IMG/VR virus record: IMGVR_UViG_3300025771_002816
Location: 1 to 35,607 of that record
Source: a virus
DNA: 35,607 nt
Direction: 5' to 3' (one strand)
Part shown: positions 8,067 to 15,439 of the stretch, piece by piece
Layout: the number at the start of each line of letters is the position of its first letter
Numbering within the stretch: position 1 is the first letter of the stretch
Program-made: the position numbers and the translations under genes
The notes under the pieces: model-generated
Told to the model about the DNA's origin: nothing
Seen by the model: only the letters and a program-made list of their open reading frames with translations
Database searches by the model: none

Positions 8067-8280
8067 GTCTCTCTACTACTTCACATAGTGCAGACACAGT
8101 CATAATATCAAATGTTTCTTCTTCTGGTATGGAAATACCTAGTTTGGATTCTATTTGAACAAACACGTCAACTATATCAAATTCGTCACCACCTAAGTCG
8201 TCCATCATATGACTATCTTGTGTAATGCCTTTGTCTTTACCAAAATGTGATTCTAATACTTCTAAAATTTCTACTCTCAT
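8050..8280 (-). CDS. Acyl-carrier-protein-like protein lacking the attachment serine
   Basis: The 76-residue protein aligns along its length with acyl carrier protein: an acidic four-helix sequence with DDLGGDEFDIVD at 27-38 where ACP has DLGADSLDTVE, followed by a recognisable helix III/IV region (ISIPEEE...TVSAL). The serine that carries 4'-phosphopantetheine is replaced by Glu33. As read, it cannot be converted to holo-ACP in the usual way. It may be a non-catalytic mimic that binds ACP partners, or a protein-interaction module. Its start overlaps the upstream stop (ATGA). Confidence 0.8.
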   Translation of the reverse strand: MRVEILEVLESHFGKDKGITQDSHMMDDLGGDEFDIVDVFVQIESKLGISIPEEETFDIMTVSALCEVVERHVGSN

Positions 8281-9032
8281 ATTTTCCTCAATAATAAAAC
8301 ATCATCGCTACCTTCTTTAGAAAGTGTAAATCTACCTTCGCTAAAATTGTTGACTACATATGATTTGCCAATTGCATCAGCAAATGCTAAGTCATCACTT
8401 AACATACTTCTAATAGGTTCTGACGAAATGTCTTCTAATATATCTTTTTGACCAAAGTTGACTAATTCAAATTCAAATACTCTCTTGCCTCTTTGAAATT
8501 GTATTCTATCTTTATCTGTGTCTTTATCTAAATTAACGTTTGACATCAAACTGTCAATTAAAAAGTTTCCTAAGTTTTCTTTATACTCGCTTTCTTGTGC
8601 TTCAACTTTATTTTGTTGAAATGTTTTTTTATCTACATACATATCTGGGTCCACTATTACAAAACTTTTCCATGTATCTTCGTGTAGTTTAAAGTCTTCA
8701 TCTGCATAGTATGGCTTTACAGTCCATGCTAGTTTACCAGACAAGTTCTCTACATCATGTAAAATTTTATCTATTTTTTCAAAGACTTGGTTGTCTCTTT
8801 TCATTTCTACAAACACCATGTAGTGTCCGTCATCGTTTGCGGCTGGGGAAGCCTCGCAATCTAATGTTTCATATGCACCTGACTCTACAAAGTTTGATAA
8901 GTCTTTAGCAGGAGCCAAATCGTCTACATAAAACCCCACTACAATTACATCTTTATTATCACCTGTCTTTGGTGAAAATTCATCTAAACTGATTTTAGGA
9001 ATAACTAGATCGACAAGGTCGTGATGTTTCAT
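8277..9032 (-). CDS. Hypothetical protein (251 aa)
   Basis: An acidic, soluble protein with no signal peptide or membrane segment. It starts with MKHHDLVDLVIP and shows alternating strands and helices, with several long Asp/Glu/Lys-rich stretches around residues 140-180. The C-terminus ends in a strand-rich segment (GRFTLSK...VLLLRKI). It is coupled to the carrier-like gene (ATGA) and abuts the previous gene. I do not recognise the family; a virion or virion-assembly role is possible given the phage context. Confidence 0.55.
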   Translation of the reverse strand: MKHHDLVDLVIPKISLDEFSPKTGDNKDVIVVGFYVDDLAPAKDLSNFVESGAYETLDCEASPAANDDGHYMVFVEMKRDNQVFEKIDKILHDVENLSGKLAWTVKPYYADEDFKLHEDTWKSFVIVDPDMYVDKKTFQQNKVEAQESEYKENLGNFLIDSLMSNVNLDKDTDKDRIQFQRGKRVFEFELVNFGQKDILEDISSEPIRSMLSDDLAFADAIGKSYVVNNFSEGRFTLSKEGSDDVLLLRKI

Positions 9033-9595
9033 TATACGCCGCCTCCTAGTGGATCTGCTGGCATTTCTGCTGGCATTGGTGCAGTTGGATCAACTCCTTG
9101 TTGCAACATTGCACCTGCTTCGGCATCCTGTGTAGATATTACTTCGTCGTTCATTTTAGTTTCTGCTTCATCATAATGCTCTAAATACTTTCTTGGCACT
9201 CGTAATTCAACTAACCATACAGGATCGCTTTCTGTTTTAGTTTTTCTGTAGACCCTATTGCGTGTGATTTCAACTTCTATATCGTCTGGACTCATAATCT
9301 TTTTAGGATATTCAAATACATCTTCATTGAACTTAACTTGACATTTTTTGTTAGTTAATCGCAATGCACCTTCTGGATCTGGCATTTCTGCTTTGTCGTA
9401 CATTAGTGTTAGGTCAATCCAGTATTTACTAGGACGGCCTACTTCAACTATCTTACCCTTTTTCCAGTTCTTAAATGCATAAATACCTAGGTGCTCAAAG
9501 AGTCCGTCTAGTTCTAGTAGCATATCAAGAAGTGTTCTATCTTGGTTAATAGCCTTTATGGTATTATTGATATCTTCTGAAGTATATTTTGACAT
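9032..9595 (-). CDS. Hypothetical protein (187 aa), leaderless start
   Basis: The start chosen is ATG 9593-9595, five bases after a late element; a TTG at 9610 would lie before the predicted transcription start. The protein has a helical N-terminus (YTSEDINNTIKAINQDRTLL), a central mixed region with DLTLMYDK, and a low-complexity C-terminal tail rich in Ala, Pro, Met and Gly (about residues 160-187). It has no membrane segment. The family is not recognised. The disordered Pro/Met/Ala tail resembles those of some phage structural proteins, but that is only a hint. Confidence 0.6.
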   Translation of the reverse strand: MSKYTSEDINNTIKAINQDRTLLDMLLELDGLFEHLGIYAFKNWKKGKIVEVGRPSKYWIDLTLMYDKAEMPDPEGALRLTNKKCQVKFNEDVFEYPKKIMSPDDIEVEITRNRVYRKTKTESDPVWLVELRVPRKYLEHYDEAETKMNDEVISTQDAEAGAMLQQGVDPTAPMPAEMPADPLGGGV

Positions 9596-9600
9596 ACAAG

Positions 9601-9608
9601 TATTTATC
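9601..9608 (-). promoter_or_regulatory. T4-type late promoter, leaderless geometry
   Basis: GATAAATA, then five bases, then ATG 9595. If the element occupies -13 to -6 as in T4, +1 is the A of the ATG. Confidence 0.7.
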
Positions 9609-9610
9609 AA

Positions 9611-9767
9611 AGTTATTAAATGAGTTGTTTTAACATTGACGTTAAATACTAAATAATATTACATGATGATTAACAACCATTCAAAAAGTTGTAGACAACA
9701 TATACAGAACCCAACCGTTCATGGATCCATGCACGGTTTTTTTATGGCTTCACAAAAAGGAGATACC
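9611..9767 (+). promoter_or_regulatory. phoH leader with competing hairpins
   Basis: This 157-nt stretch separates the divergent unknown gene and phoH. It contains TTGACG at 9636-9641, without a convincing -10 box at 17 nt, and late-like TTAAATA/CTAAATA sequences at about 9642-9656. ACAAC (9673-9677) can pair with GTTGT (9688-9692), which can alternatively pair with ACAAC (9695-9699). A terminator follows at 9713-9743. An in-frame ATG at 9663 would give a 35-residue N-terminal extension of PhoH running through the terminator. Confidence 0.45.
9713..9743 (+). terminator. Intrinsic terminator or attenuator in the phoH leader
   Basis: AACCGT (9713-9718) pairs with ACGGTT (9733-9738), enclosing the CATGG/CCATG palindrome, and a run of seven T follows (9737-9743). 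It is oriented to stop plus-strand transcripts. All genes to its left run the other way, so it can only act on a short transcript starting within about 100 nt, or as an attenuator of phoH. Confidence 0.75.
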
Positions 9768-10517
9768 ATGTCAAGAAAGAAACGCAAAGAACGAGAATTC
9801 AAGGCGAGCATACGCCAATTACAAACGGAGGATTTAATATTGAAACTTGATAACAGATATAACACTAAGACGGCTAATTGTACAGTAGTACCTAGAAACA
9901 TAACCCAAGACAATTTACTTGCATCGCTAGAGCATACTAATACGTCTATTACATTTGCTGTAGGACCAGCAGGTACGGGTAAAACGTATATTGCTACAAA
10001 GAAAGCCATTCAGTCGTTATCATCTGGTATGGTGTCAAAAATAGTTATTACAAGGCCAGCGATCAGTGTCGATGAGCAACACGGCTTCTTACCTGGTACA
10101 TTACAGGATAAGATGGCTCCATGGACTAGGCCAATTATAGATATTTTTGAGGAACACTTTACAACCAGTCACATTGAAAACATGATAGATGCAAATATTA
10201 TTGAGATTGCGCCATTGGCGTATATGAGAGGTAGAACATTTAAAAACTCTTTTATTATTGCTGATGAGATGCAAAATGCAACTATTGAACAAATGAAAAT
10301 GCTTTTAACTAGAATAGGCGTAGGCAGTAAAATGGTTATTACTGGTGACTTACGTCAGCATGATAGAGGCTTTGGTGACAATGGATTAAAGGATTTCTTA
10401 GAGAGATTACAAGACAAAGATTACGAATTTATTAGAACAGTCGAGTTTACTAGCAAGGATATTGAAAGACATCCTGCTGTAGCAGAAGTACTCGGTGTAT
10501 ATGATGATTTAAACTAA
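9768..10517 (+). CDS. phoH: PhoH-like P-loop ATPase
   Basis: The 249-residue protein has Walker A GPAGTGKT at 66-73, Walker B with FIIADEMQN, and VITGDLRQHD, all typical of the PhoH family. PhoH is widespread in marine phages; its role is uncertain, with helicase/RNA-related activity proposed for the family and phosphate regulation in E. coli. The start at 9768 is chosen for its AAGGAG site 5-6 nt upstream and the basic MSRKKRKER N-terminus. An upstream in-frame ATG (9663) lies before the terminator. It is the only sizeable plus-strand gene here, and its last 9 nt overlap the converging small gene. Confidence 0.92.
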   Translation: MSRKKRKEREFKASIRQLQTEDLILKLDNRYNTKTANCTVVPRNITQDNLLASLEHTNTSITFAVGPAGTGKTYIATKKAIQSLSSGMVSKIVITRPAISVDEQHGFLPGTLQDKMAPWTRPIIDIFEEHFTTSHIENMIDANIIEIAPLAYMRGRTFKNSFIIADEMQNATIEQMKMLLTRIGVGSKMVITGDLRQHDRGFGDNGLKDFLERLQDKDYEFIRTVEFTSKDIERHPAVAEVLGVYDDLN

Positions 10518-10718
10518 TTTTTTTAAGATAATTTCACTTACTTGGCCGACTTGGCTATGTTCTAAATCATACAAGTCGGTCATTCTATCTACTGCACTTT
10601 TAATAGCAACCAAAGGATCACTTTTGTTTTGCTTGATATGTGTGTGGACAAACCCACCTTCTTTAAATTCGGGTTCGAAACGCATCATTTCTTCTGCTAC
10701 TGTAACCAGGTCGACCAT
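10509..10718 (-). CDS. Hypothetical protein (69 aa)
   Basis: A small acidic helical protein with no membrane segment. It overlaps the end of the SDR gene by 22 nt and converges on phoH with a 9-nt overlap. The N-terminus (VDLVTVAEEMMRFEPEF) and C-terminus look helical. No family is recognised. Confidence 0.5.
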   Translation of the reverse strand: MVDLVTVAEEMMRFEPEFKEGGFVHTHIKQNKSDPLVAIKSAVDRMTDLYDLEHSQVGQVSEIILKKLV

Positions 10719-11236
10719 ATTGATAACTCATTGATTTCTATTTCTTGTGGCTTATCTAAACACCACTTAATTGTTTCTGCTACAGTTTCAGGCGATAGTT
10801 TATTATAGTCCTTGGCACGTGGAGGCACCATATCTGTATCTACATAGCCTGGATTTATATTAATTACTCTGACCCTTTTATTCATATCACTAAACACATT
10901 TGATTGTGCTATGTGATCTAAATGCTTTTTGTCTGCTCCGTAGAGTGATGTTCTAACACCGTCGTACTTGCTTCTGCTGTTTATATTTACAATAGTTTTA
11001 GTATCATCTGTTCTCCACAAGTTAAACAATTGATCAAATAATTCTGATTGCTTAGTACCTGAGTATGCATTATTAATAAACACATCGCATGAGTTGGCTG
11101 TCATTATAATAGGTTTAATTTCATTTATATCAAATCCATTACTTCTACTCATACCAACGACATCATGCTCTTTACTAAGTAAATCAAAACATGCTTTACC
11201 TATGCCTTTGCTATGTCCTGTAATTGCTATTTTCAA
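10697..11236 (-). CDS. Short-chain dehydrogenase/reductase
   Basis: The 179-residue protein has the SDR nucleotide motif TGHSKGIG at 6-13, NNAY at 55-58 in place of NNAG, a serine near 87-89 and YxxxK as Y99-GAD-K103, so the NAD(P)(H)-dependent catalytic set is present. It is shorter than the classical 250 residues. The start is TTG (11234-11236) overlapping the upstream stop as TTGA, with AGGAAG just upstream; the motif begins at residue 6, so this start is well supported. It is the last gene of a coupled block with SufE, a sugar dehydrogenase and a radical SAM enzyme, suggesting a shared biosynthetic task. Substrate unknown. Confidence 0.82.
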   Translation of the reverse strand: MKIAITGHSKGIGKACFDLLSKEHDVVGMSRSNGFDINEIKPIIMTANSCDVFINNAYSGTKQSELFDQLFNLWRTDDTKTIVNINSRSKYDGVRTSLYGADKKHLDHIAQSNVFSDMNKRVRVININPGYVDTDMVPPRAKDYNKLSPETVAETIKWCLDKPQEIEINELSIWSTWLQ

Positions 11237-11481
11237 CTGTTCTTCCTTTTGAAATACATATAAATTCCAAAGGCACTAATAATAAACCAAAAGAATTCTA
11301 TTACTAAACTTGCTAGGTTAGGTGTGTAAACCAAACTAACTGTAACAAGTATTGCTACAATTAAGTTATTGAAACTGTACCAAAAACCTTTAGGGTCTAT
11401 GCGTTCTAATTGTAGTAATGCGTATGTGACTATTAGTAATGCCACACCTGTGAATCCTATTATATCGGGTATTGTAATCAT
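11233..11481 (-). CDS. Small membrane protein, CBU_0592-like
   Basis: The 82-residue protein has three hydrophobic segments (about 6-24, 33-51 and 57-76) with a basic tail (YFKRKNS). The pattern IGFTGVALLIVTYALLQ...FWYSFNNLIVAILV...PNLASLVIEFFW resembles the small bacterial CBU_0592-type membrane domain of unknown function. Its ATG overlaps the SufE-like stop (ATGA), and its own stop overlaps the SDR start. Confidence 0.65.
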   Translation of the reverse strand: MITIPDIIGFTGVALLIVTYALLQLERIDPKGFWYSFNNLIVAILVTVSLVYTPNLASLVIEFFWFIISAFGIYMYFKRKNS

Positions 11482-11897
11482 GCTGATGCTGTATATTGTT
11501 TTGATATGTATTTCATTTTATTAAAAACGCTCATCATACCAATTTGTCTTTGCATACTAAGTTGAGCACCTAACGGTATCTTTTGTACAGAAGACGAGTT
11601 AAAATTTAGCATATCATTTGGCTGGTAACCACTGAATGCCTCTACTAAAATATGTAATAAACCTTTAACAAGTTTACTGTCTGAGTGTGCATAGAACTGC
11701 AATGTATTGTTTTCGTCTAGTATATGTGTTAACCACACATCACTTTGGCAACCTGCAACATAGTTTTCTTCATTGAGCATTTCTTCTACGCCTATACCTG
11801 CTAAGTCGTCTCCTAATTCAATTAAGTATTCATAACGATCTAAATCAGTTTCTAGTGCTTCTAGTGTTTCTACGATTGGTTCTATTGTTGCTATCAT
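11478..11897 (-). CDS. sufE: SufE-like sulfur acceptor
   Basis: The 139-residue protein matches SufE/CsdE: RYEYLIELGDDL at the start, GCQSDVWL with the sulfur-accepting Cys50, a strand with HSDSKLVKGLLHILVEAFSGYQPNDML, and a C-terminal LSMQRQIGMMSVFNKM helix. SufE accepts persulfide from a cysteine desulfurase and hands it to the SUF Fe-S assembly machinery. A phage copy could boost Fe-S supply for the two radical SAM enzymes encoded here, or supply sulfur for a modification. It is coupled on both sides (ATGA). Confidence 0.85.
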   Translation of the reverse strand: MIATIEPIVETLEALETDLDRYEYLIELGDDLAGIGVEEMLNEENYVAGCQSDVWLTHILDENNTLQFYAHSDSKLVKGLLHILVEAFSGYQPNDMLNFNSSSVQKIPLGAQLSMQRQIGMMSVFNKMKYISKQYTASA

Positions 11898-12691
11898 CTT
11901 AACTTCTTATTTTTGCTAACTGCTTTTTCTAACAGAGATAGTTTGATATTTTTACCTTGTGCATAATTAATCAATGCTTCTGTATCCTTAGGAAAACAAT
12001 GGCCACCAAAACCATGCTCGCCATCAGTACCGGGCACTTTCATATGACTGTTGCCCATACGTGGATCTCTAGTTAGCATATCTGTAAACTGGTCCCAACT
12101 TACCATACTACTACTTGCTTGTTGTAGGTTGTACAGTTCATTAAAGAAAACAACCTTAGTTGCTAACCAACTATTAATAGTGTACTTGATCAAACTTGCA
12201 GTACTCAGGTCTACTTTGAATGTCGGAACCACTCTCACGTTGCTATACCTATTGTAGGCTTTTTCAACTGTGTCGCAGTCTTTCCATTTCCCTCCGAGTA
12301 CTTGCATGTTTGGATTCACAAAGTCTTGTGATGCATTTGCTTCAGTAAGAAACTCTGGGTTATAAACTATTTTTAATTTATAACTCTTTTTGAATACATG
12401 TAAGTAGTCAGGTATAATTGTGCTTTTAACAACAACTATACCTTTGTACTCACAATCGTTTAATTCCTGCAGAACGTTAGTAACAATGTCTACATTAACA
12501 CTCCCATCTTCGTTGGGTGGCGTTGGAACACAAACGAAAGTAAGTGGTGGATCAAAGTCATTGACAAGTTTATCAATTGTGTTGTCCTCTGAAATTTTAG
12601 GATCCACCACGTACTGTTCTATTTTGGAAAAGCCATCGCTGACAGCACTTCCTACAAAACCTTTGCCTATTATTCCTATACTATACTTCAT
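11894..12691 (-). CDS. UDP-glucose/GDP-mannose dehydrogenase family protein (short)
   Basis: The 265-residue protein has the Rossmann motif GIIGKGFVGSAV (6-17), FVCVPTPPNEDGS (52-64), VVKSTIIP (88-94), YNPEFLTEANASQDF (110-124) and the catalytic cysteine in FGGHCFPKD (Cys232). These mark the four-electron NAD-dependent sugar-nucleotide dehydrogenases, which make a UDP-uronic acid or similar. Standard enzymes have about 390-450 residues; this one ends soon after the catalytic cysteine, so the C-terminal substrate-binding domain is missing. Its ends are clean (coupled gene starts on both sides), so this looks like a compact version rather than a frameshift. Confidence 0.85.
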   Translation of the reverse strand: MKYSIGIIGKGFVGSAVSDGFSKIEQYVVDPKISEDNTIDKLVNDFDPPLTFVCVPTPPNEDGSVNVDIVTNVLQELNDCEYKGIVVVKSTIIPDYLHVFKKSYKLKIVYNPEFLTEANASQDFVNPNMQVLGGKWKDCDTVEKAYNRYSNVRVVPTFKVDLSTASLIKYTINSWLATKVVFFNELYNLQQASSSMVSWDQFTDMLTRDPRMGNSHMKVPGTDGEHGFGGHCFPKDTEALINYAQGKNIKLSLLEKAVSKNKKLR

Positions 12692-14222
12692 TAAGTAACC
12701 AATTTAATTTTTTATTTACATATCTATTTACTGTTTGATCTGTAATAAAAGTTGCTTTTTGAACTAGACCTAATCCTGACAGAGTTTCTTTTTGCTCATA
12801 CCAGTCGTTTCTTGATGAGGCTATGCCTTGTGACATAACACTTTGCCAAGTAAATGCTTCAATGTGATTTGTTATAACATTTCTTTTTTGTATTGCTTTT
12901 GAGAATATGTCAGTGCGTTCTTTTGCTTCTGATTTGTTAGTGTATTCGTTTGACCATTCTAATGTATTTTCGTCTATGGTGTAACCAAATCTTTCTGGGT
13001 ATATATCTATATCAGCAAAGGCACCTTCGTCCCATGCTAACCATTCTCCACCAAAGTCCTTGTAGCCAGGATGATTCTTTTTAGGCTCAATTATTAATGT
13101 TATTGTACCAGCATTATCAACAAGTAAATTGTCTTCACAGTATCTTAAATTTTTTTCAAACTCTGCGTAACTGTCGTTTGCTAATCCAAATATAAAACCT
13201 GAACTAATCCAAAAGTCATCTATTTCTTTTCTTAACCTTTGAGAAACATACACAAGATCTTCTATTGTGCTTTTCTTTCTTGTGGCTTTTATTGCGGTAT
13301 TACCAAAACTTTCTATACCAAAGTTAGCACCATTCATTCCAATTTCTTTATACAAATCTATCTGGTGAGGTCTTTTTGCCATAACATCAAGTCTAGCAAA
13401 AGATGTTATTCTAGGTTTAAAACTTAATCTATTAACAACTTTAGCAAGTAACTCTAGTTTTTCATCTGATTCATTAAGTGTATCATCTGCGGCATAGAAA
13501 TGTGTAATTCCGTATGTATCGTATGCATGTTGCATTGTGTAATAAAGTTGCTCTTCGCAATTCATATAAAGAGTCTTAGATGCTCGTAAAGGATAATTGC
13601 AAAAACTACAATTAAATTTACAGCCTAGTGCAACTTCAAATCCTATCACATCAGTGGATTCTAAGAAGTCGTCTTCTTTGAATAAACCATATGTTATGGG
13701 TTTCTCTATATCATAATTATAATTATGGTTAGCAAAAATGTTTGTAAACTCTGGATTTTGTACAAACCTTGACATGTCTTTTCCAGCAACAAAATCTGTT
13801 AGCATTTCAGTACATCTACCTAAGAAAACACCATCACAGTATTTCATATAGTCCATGTCATTGCGTTGTACTCTTCTATTGCCTCCATATAATATTTTTG
13901 CATTAGGTAGTTTGCTTTTAATTTGTCGAGCAAGTTGAATATACTCTTTTTCTAAACCCATAGATAGTGTAGCACTTATACATATAAACTGTACTTCTGA
14001 GTTACGAAAATAATTTATTATACCTTTGATTAAATCTTCTTTATCAAAATGAAAACAATAATCTATAACAGTTGCCTCTACACCTAACTTTTCAAACTCA
14101 TGTTTAATAACATGGGCACCCAACGATCTGTAATTTGCTGGGAATGTAGAACGAATTATTTCTTTAGATATTCTTGGTTTTTGTTTGTTAGATTCAGATA
14201 TAACAACGGCTTTGTTTTTCAT
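12681..14222 (-). CDS. B12-binding-type radical SAM enzyme
   Basis: The 513-residue protein has an N-terminal cobalamin-binding-like Rossmann part (about 1-150, with LYGGNRR after a beta strand), followed by a radical SAM domain with C201-KFN-C205-SF-C208 for the [4Fe-4S] cluster. FGIESFGN and GFIFGL are typical later barrel strands. The His of the DxHxxG B12 motif is not evident, so cobalamin use is uncertain. Such enzymes methylate or rearrange unactivated carbons. The ATG is five bases after AATAAATA, and the stop overlaps the sugar dehydrogenase start. Substrate unknown. Confidence 0.82.
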   Translation of the reverse strand: MKNKAVVISESNKQKPRISKEIIRSTFPANYRSLGAHVIKHEFEKLGVEATVIDYCFHFDKEDLIKGIINYFRNSEVQFICISATLSMGLEKEYIQLARQIKSKLPNAKILYGGNRRVQRNDMDYMKYCDGVFLGRCTEMLTDFVAGKDMSRFVQNPEFTNIFANHNYNYDIEKPITYGLFKEDDFLESTDVIGFEVALGCKFNCSFCNYPLRASKTLYMNCEEQLYYTMQHAYDTYGITHFYAADDTLNESDEKLELLAKVVNRLSFKPRITSFARLDVMAKRPHQIDLYKEIGMNGANFGIESFGNTAIKATRKKSTIEDLVYVSQRLRKEIDDFWISSGFIFGLANDSYAEFEKNLRYCEDNLLVDNAGTITLIIEPKKNHPGYKDFGGEWLAWDEGAFADIDIYPERFGYTIDENTLEWSNEYTNKSEAKERTDIFSKAIQKRNVITNHIEAFTWQSVMSQGIASSRNDWYEQKETLSGLGLVQKATFITDQTVNRYVNKKLNWLLNEV

Positions 14223-14227
14223 GCTAA

Positions 14228-14235
14228 TATTTATT
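14228..14235 (-). promoter_or_regulatory. T4-type late promoter, leaderless geometry
   Basis: AATAAATA ends five bases before ATG 14222 and overlaps the clamp-loader stop codon. Confidence 0.6.
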
Positions 14236-15160
14236 AACTCATCGCATTCATTTCTAATTCGACTAATGTTGCACTAAGGTTAATCTCTGGGTCAGCACAC
14301 GATACACTTTTAACCATACCATCTCTAATGATAACAATACTTTGATCTTGCTTCAATGGATCAGTACCCCAAAGTTCTAAGTTCCTATACAAAAACTTAA
14401 ACACATCTTCATACTCTTCTGGTCTTGCCTGATCACAAATAAGTGTTCTTGCTTCTTTGTACTTGCCTGCTTTAAACAAGTCTACCATGGACAGCATCCA
14501 GTCGCTTTGTGCGGCATCGCCGTCCTGAGGACTTTGTAAAACTCCGTCTACCACATTTTGCTGTACCAAGTTGATGCTCTTACGAAGATCTGGATAACTT
14601 GCTTGTACATAAGTGTCGAGAGTTTCTAAATCTATCTGTACGTCCTCCTCTACACAGATAGTTGCTATCCTGGCCGTAAATTCATTTACGTCTAGTTTCT
14701 CAATATGGAAACCTTGGGACCTACTATGAAGGGCCGGGATAATTCTTTGTGGGTAGTTACATGTTAGTATGAACCTAGCAGTTGTGTGATACATTTCCAT
14801 CATACCACGTAACGCCGCCTGCCCATTGGGAGTAATGTAATCTGCTTCATCTAGCAATACATACTTAAACTCACCAAACGGCATAGTACTCACAAAGTTT
14901 GTGATTCTATCTCTAATAACATCAATGCCGTTTTCGTTACTAGCATTAATTTCAAGTACATCAAATTGATCTACTTTTAAACTGTGTAGCAATAGTTTTG
15001 CTAATGTTGTTTTACCTGTACCAGGTGCTCCGCTAAACAGTAAGTGAGGCAATGCTCCGTCACTAATCCAGCCTTCTATTTGCTTACGTTGATTAACATC
15101 TCTAAACACATAGCCGTCTACGGTGTTAGGTCTATATTTCTCTACCCATAATTCTTTCAT
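14234..15160 (-). CDS. 44: Sliding-clamp loader large subunit (gp44-like, RFC family)
   Basis: The 308-residue AAA+ protein (T4 gp44 is 319) has Walker A GAPGTGKT at 44-51, Walker B LLDEAD at 102-107 and a SRS arginine-finger motif near 147. It would form the ATPase ring that opens the gp45-like clamp and loads it on primer-template DNA. It is preceded by a coupled 78-residue gene and a sigma70 promoter. Unlike T4, where the order is 45-44-62-regA-43, no small-subunit gp62-like gene follows; the next gene is a radical SAM enzyme. Confidence 0.92.
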   Translation of the reverse strand: MKELWVEKYRPNTVDGYVFRDVNQRKQIEGWISDGALPHLLFSGAPGTGKTTLAKLLLHSLKVDQFDVLEINASNENGIDVIRDRITNFVSTMPFGEFKYVLLDEADYITPNGQAALRGMMEMYHTTARFILTCNYPQRIIPALHSRSQGFHIEKLDVNEFTARIATICVEEDVQIDLETLDTYVQASYPDLRKSINLVQQNVVDGVLQSPQDGDAAQSDWMLSMVDLFKAGKYKEARTLICDQARPEEYEDVFKFLYRNLELWGTDPLKQDQSIVIIRDGMVKSVSCADPEINLSATLVELEMNAMS

Positions 15161-15393
15161 TTAAAAACCTCAATAGTTGTTGTGTCGTTATGATCATTTA
15201 AAAGAAAGTTGCGTGACTTTGTTACTTTCTTAACAGCACCTTCAACTCTATAATATGTAACTAACTCTTGCTTAATCACATCTTTACTTGCTATAGGATA
15301 TAATCCGTTTGCATTTGCATGATTAGAGTCATCTGTATAGTCATCAGTTTCCTGTGCATCGTACAGTTCGTCAAATAAGTTACCTTGTTTCAT
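15157..15393 (-). CDS. Small acidic protein upstream of clamp loader (78 aa)
   Basis: I prefer ATG 15391-15393 because AAGGA lies six bases upstream; the ATG two codons earlier abuts the ribosome site. The N-terminus MKQGNLFDELYD resembles short clamp-binding peptides (Gln plus hydrophobic/aromatic residues), followed by an Asp/Asn/Thr-rich linker and a basic segment (YRVEGAVKKVTKSRNFLL). It is coupled to gp44 by an ATGA-type overlap and driven by a sigma70 promoter. A replication or clamp-associated role is inferred from context only. Confidence 0.65.
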   Translation of the reverse strand: MKQGNLFDELYDAQETDDYTDDSNHANANGLYPIASKDVIKQELVTYYRVEGAVKKVTKSRNFLLNDHNDTTTIEVFK

Positions 15394-15410
15394 ATGCATT
15401 CCTTTTGTGT

Positions 15411-15439
15411 ATTATAAACTATTTGTGGAGAGAAGTCAA
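15411..15439 (-). promoter_or_regulatory. Sigma70 (early-type) promoter of the clamp-loader operon
   Basis: TTGACT (15434-15439), 17-nt spacer, TATAAT (15411-15416). It overlaps the very end of the sulfotransferase-like gene and gives a short leader with AAGGA. Confidence 0.88.
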
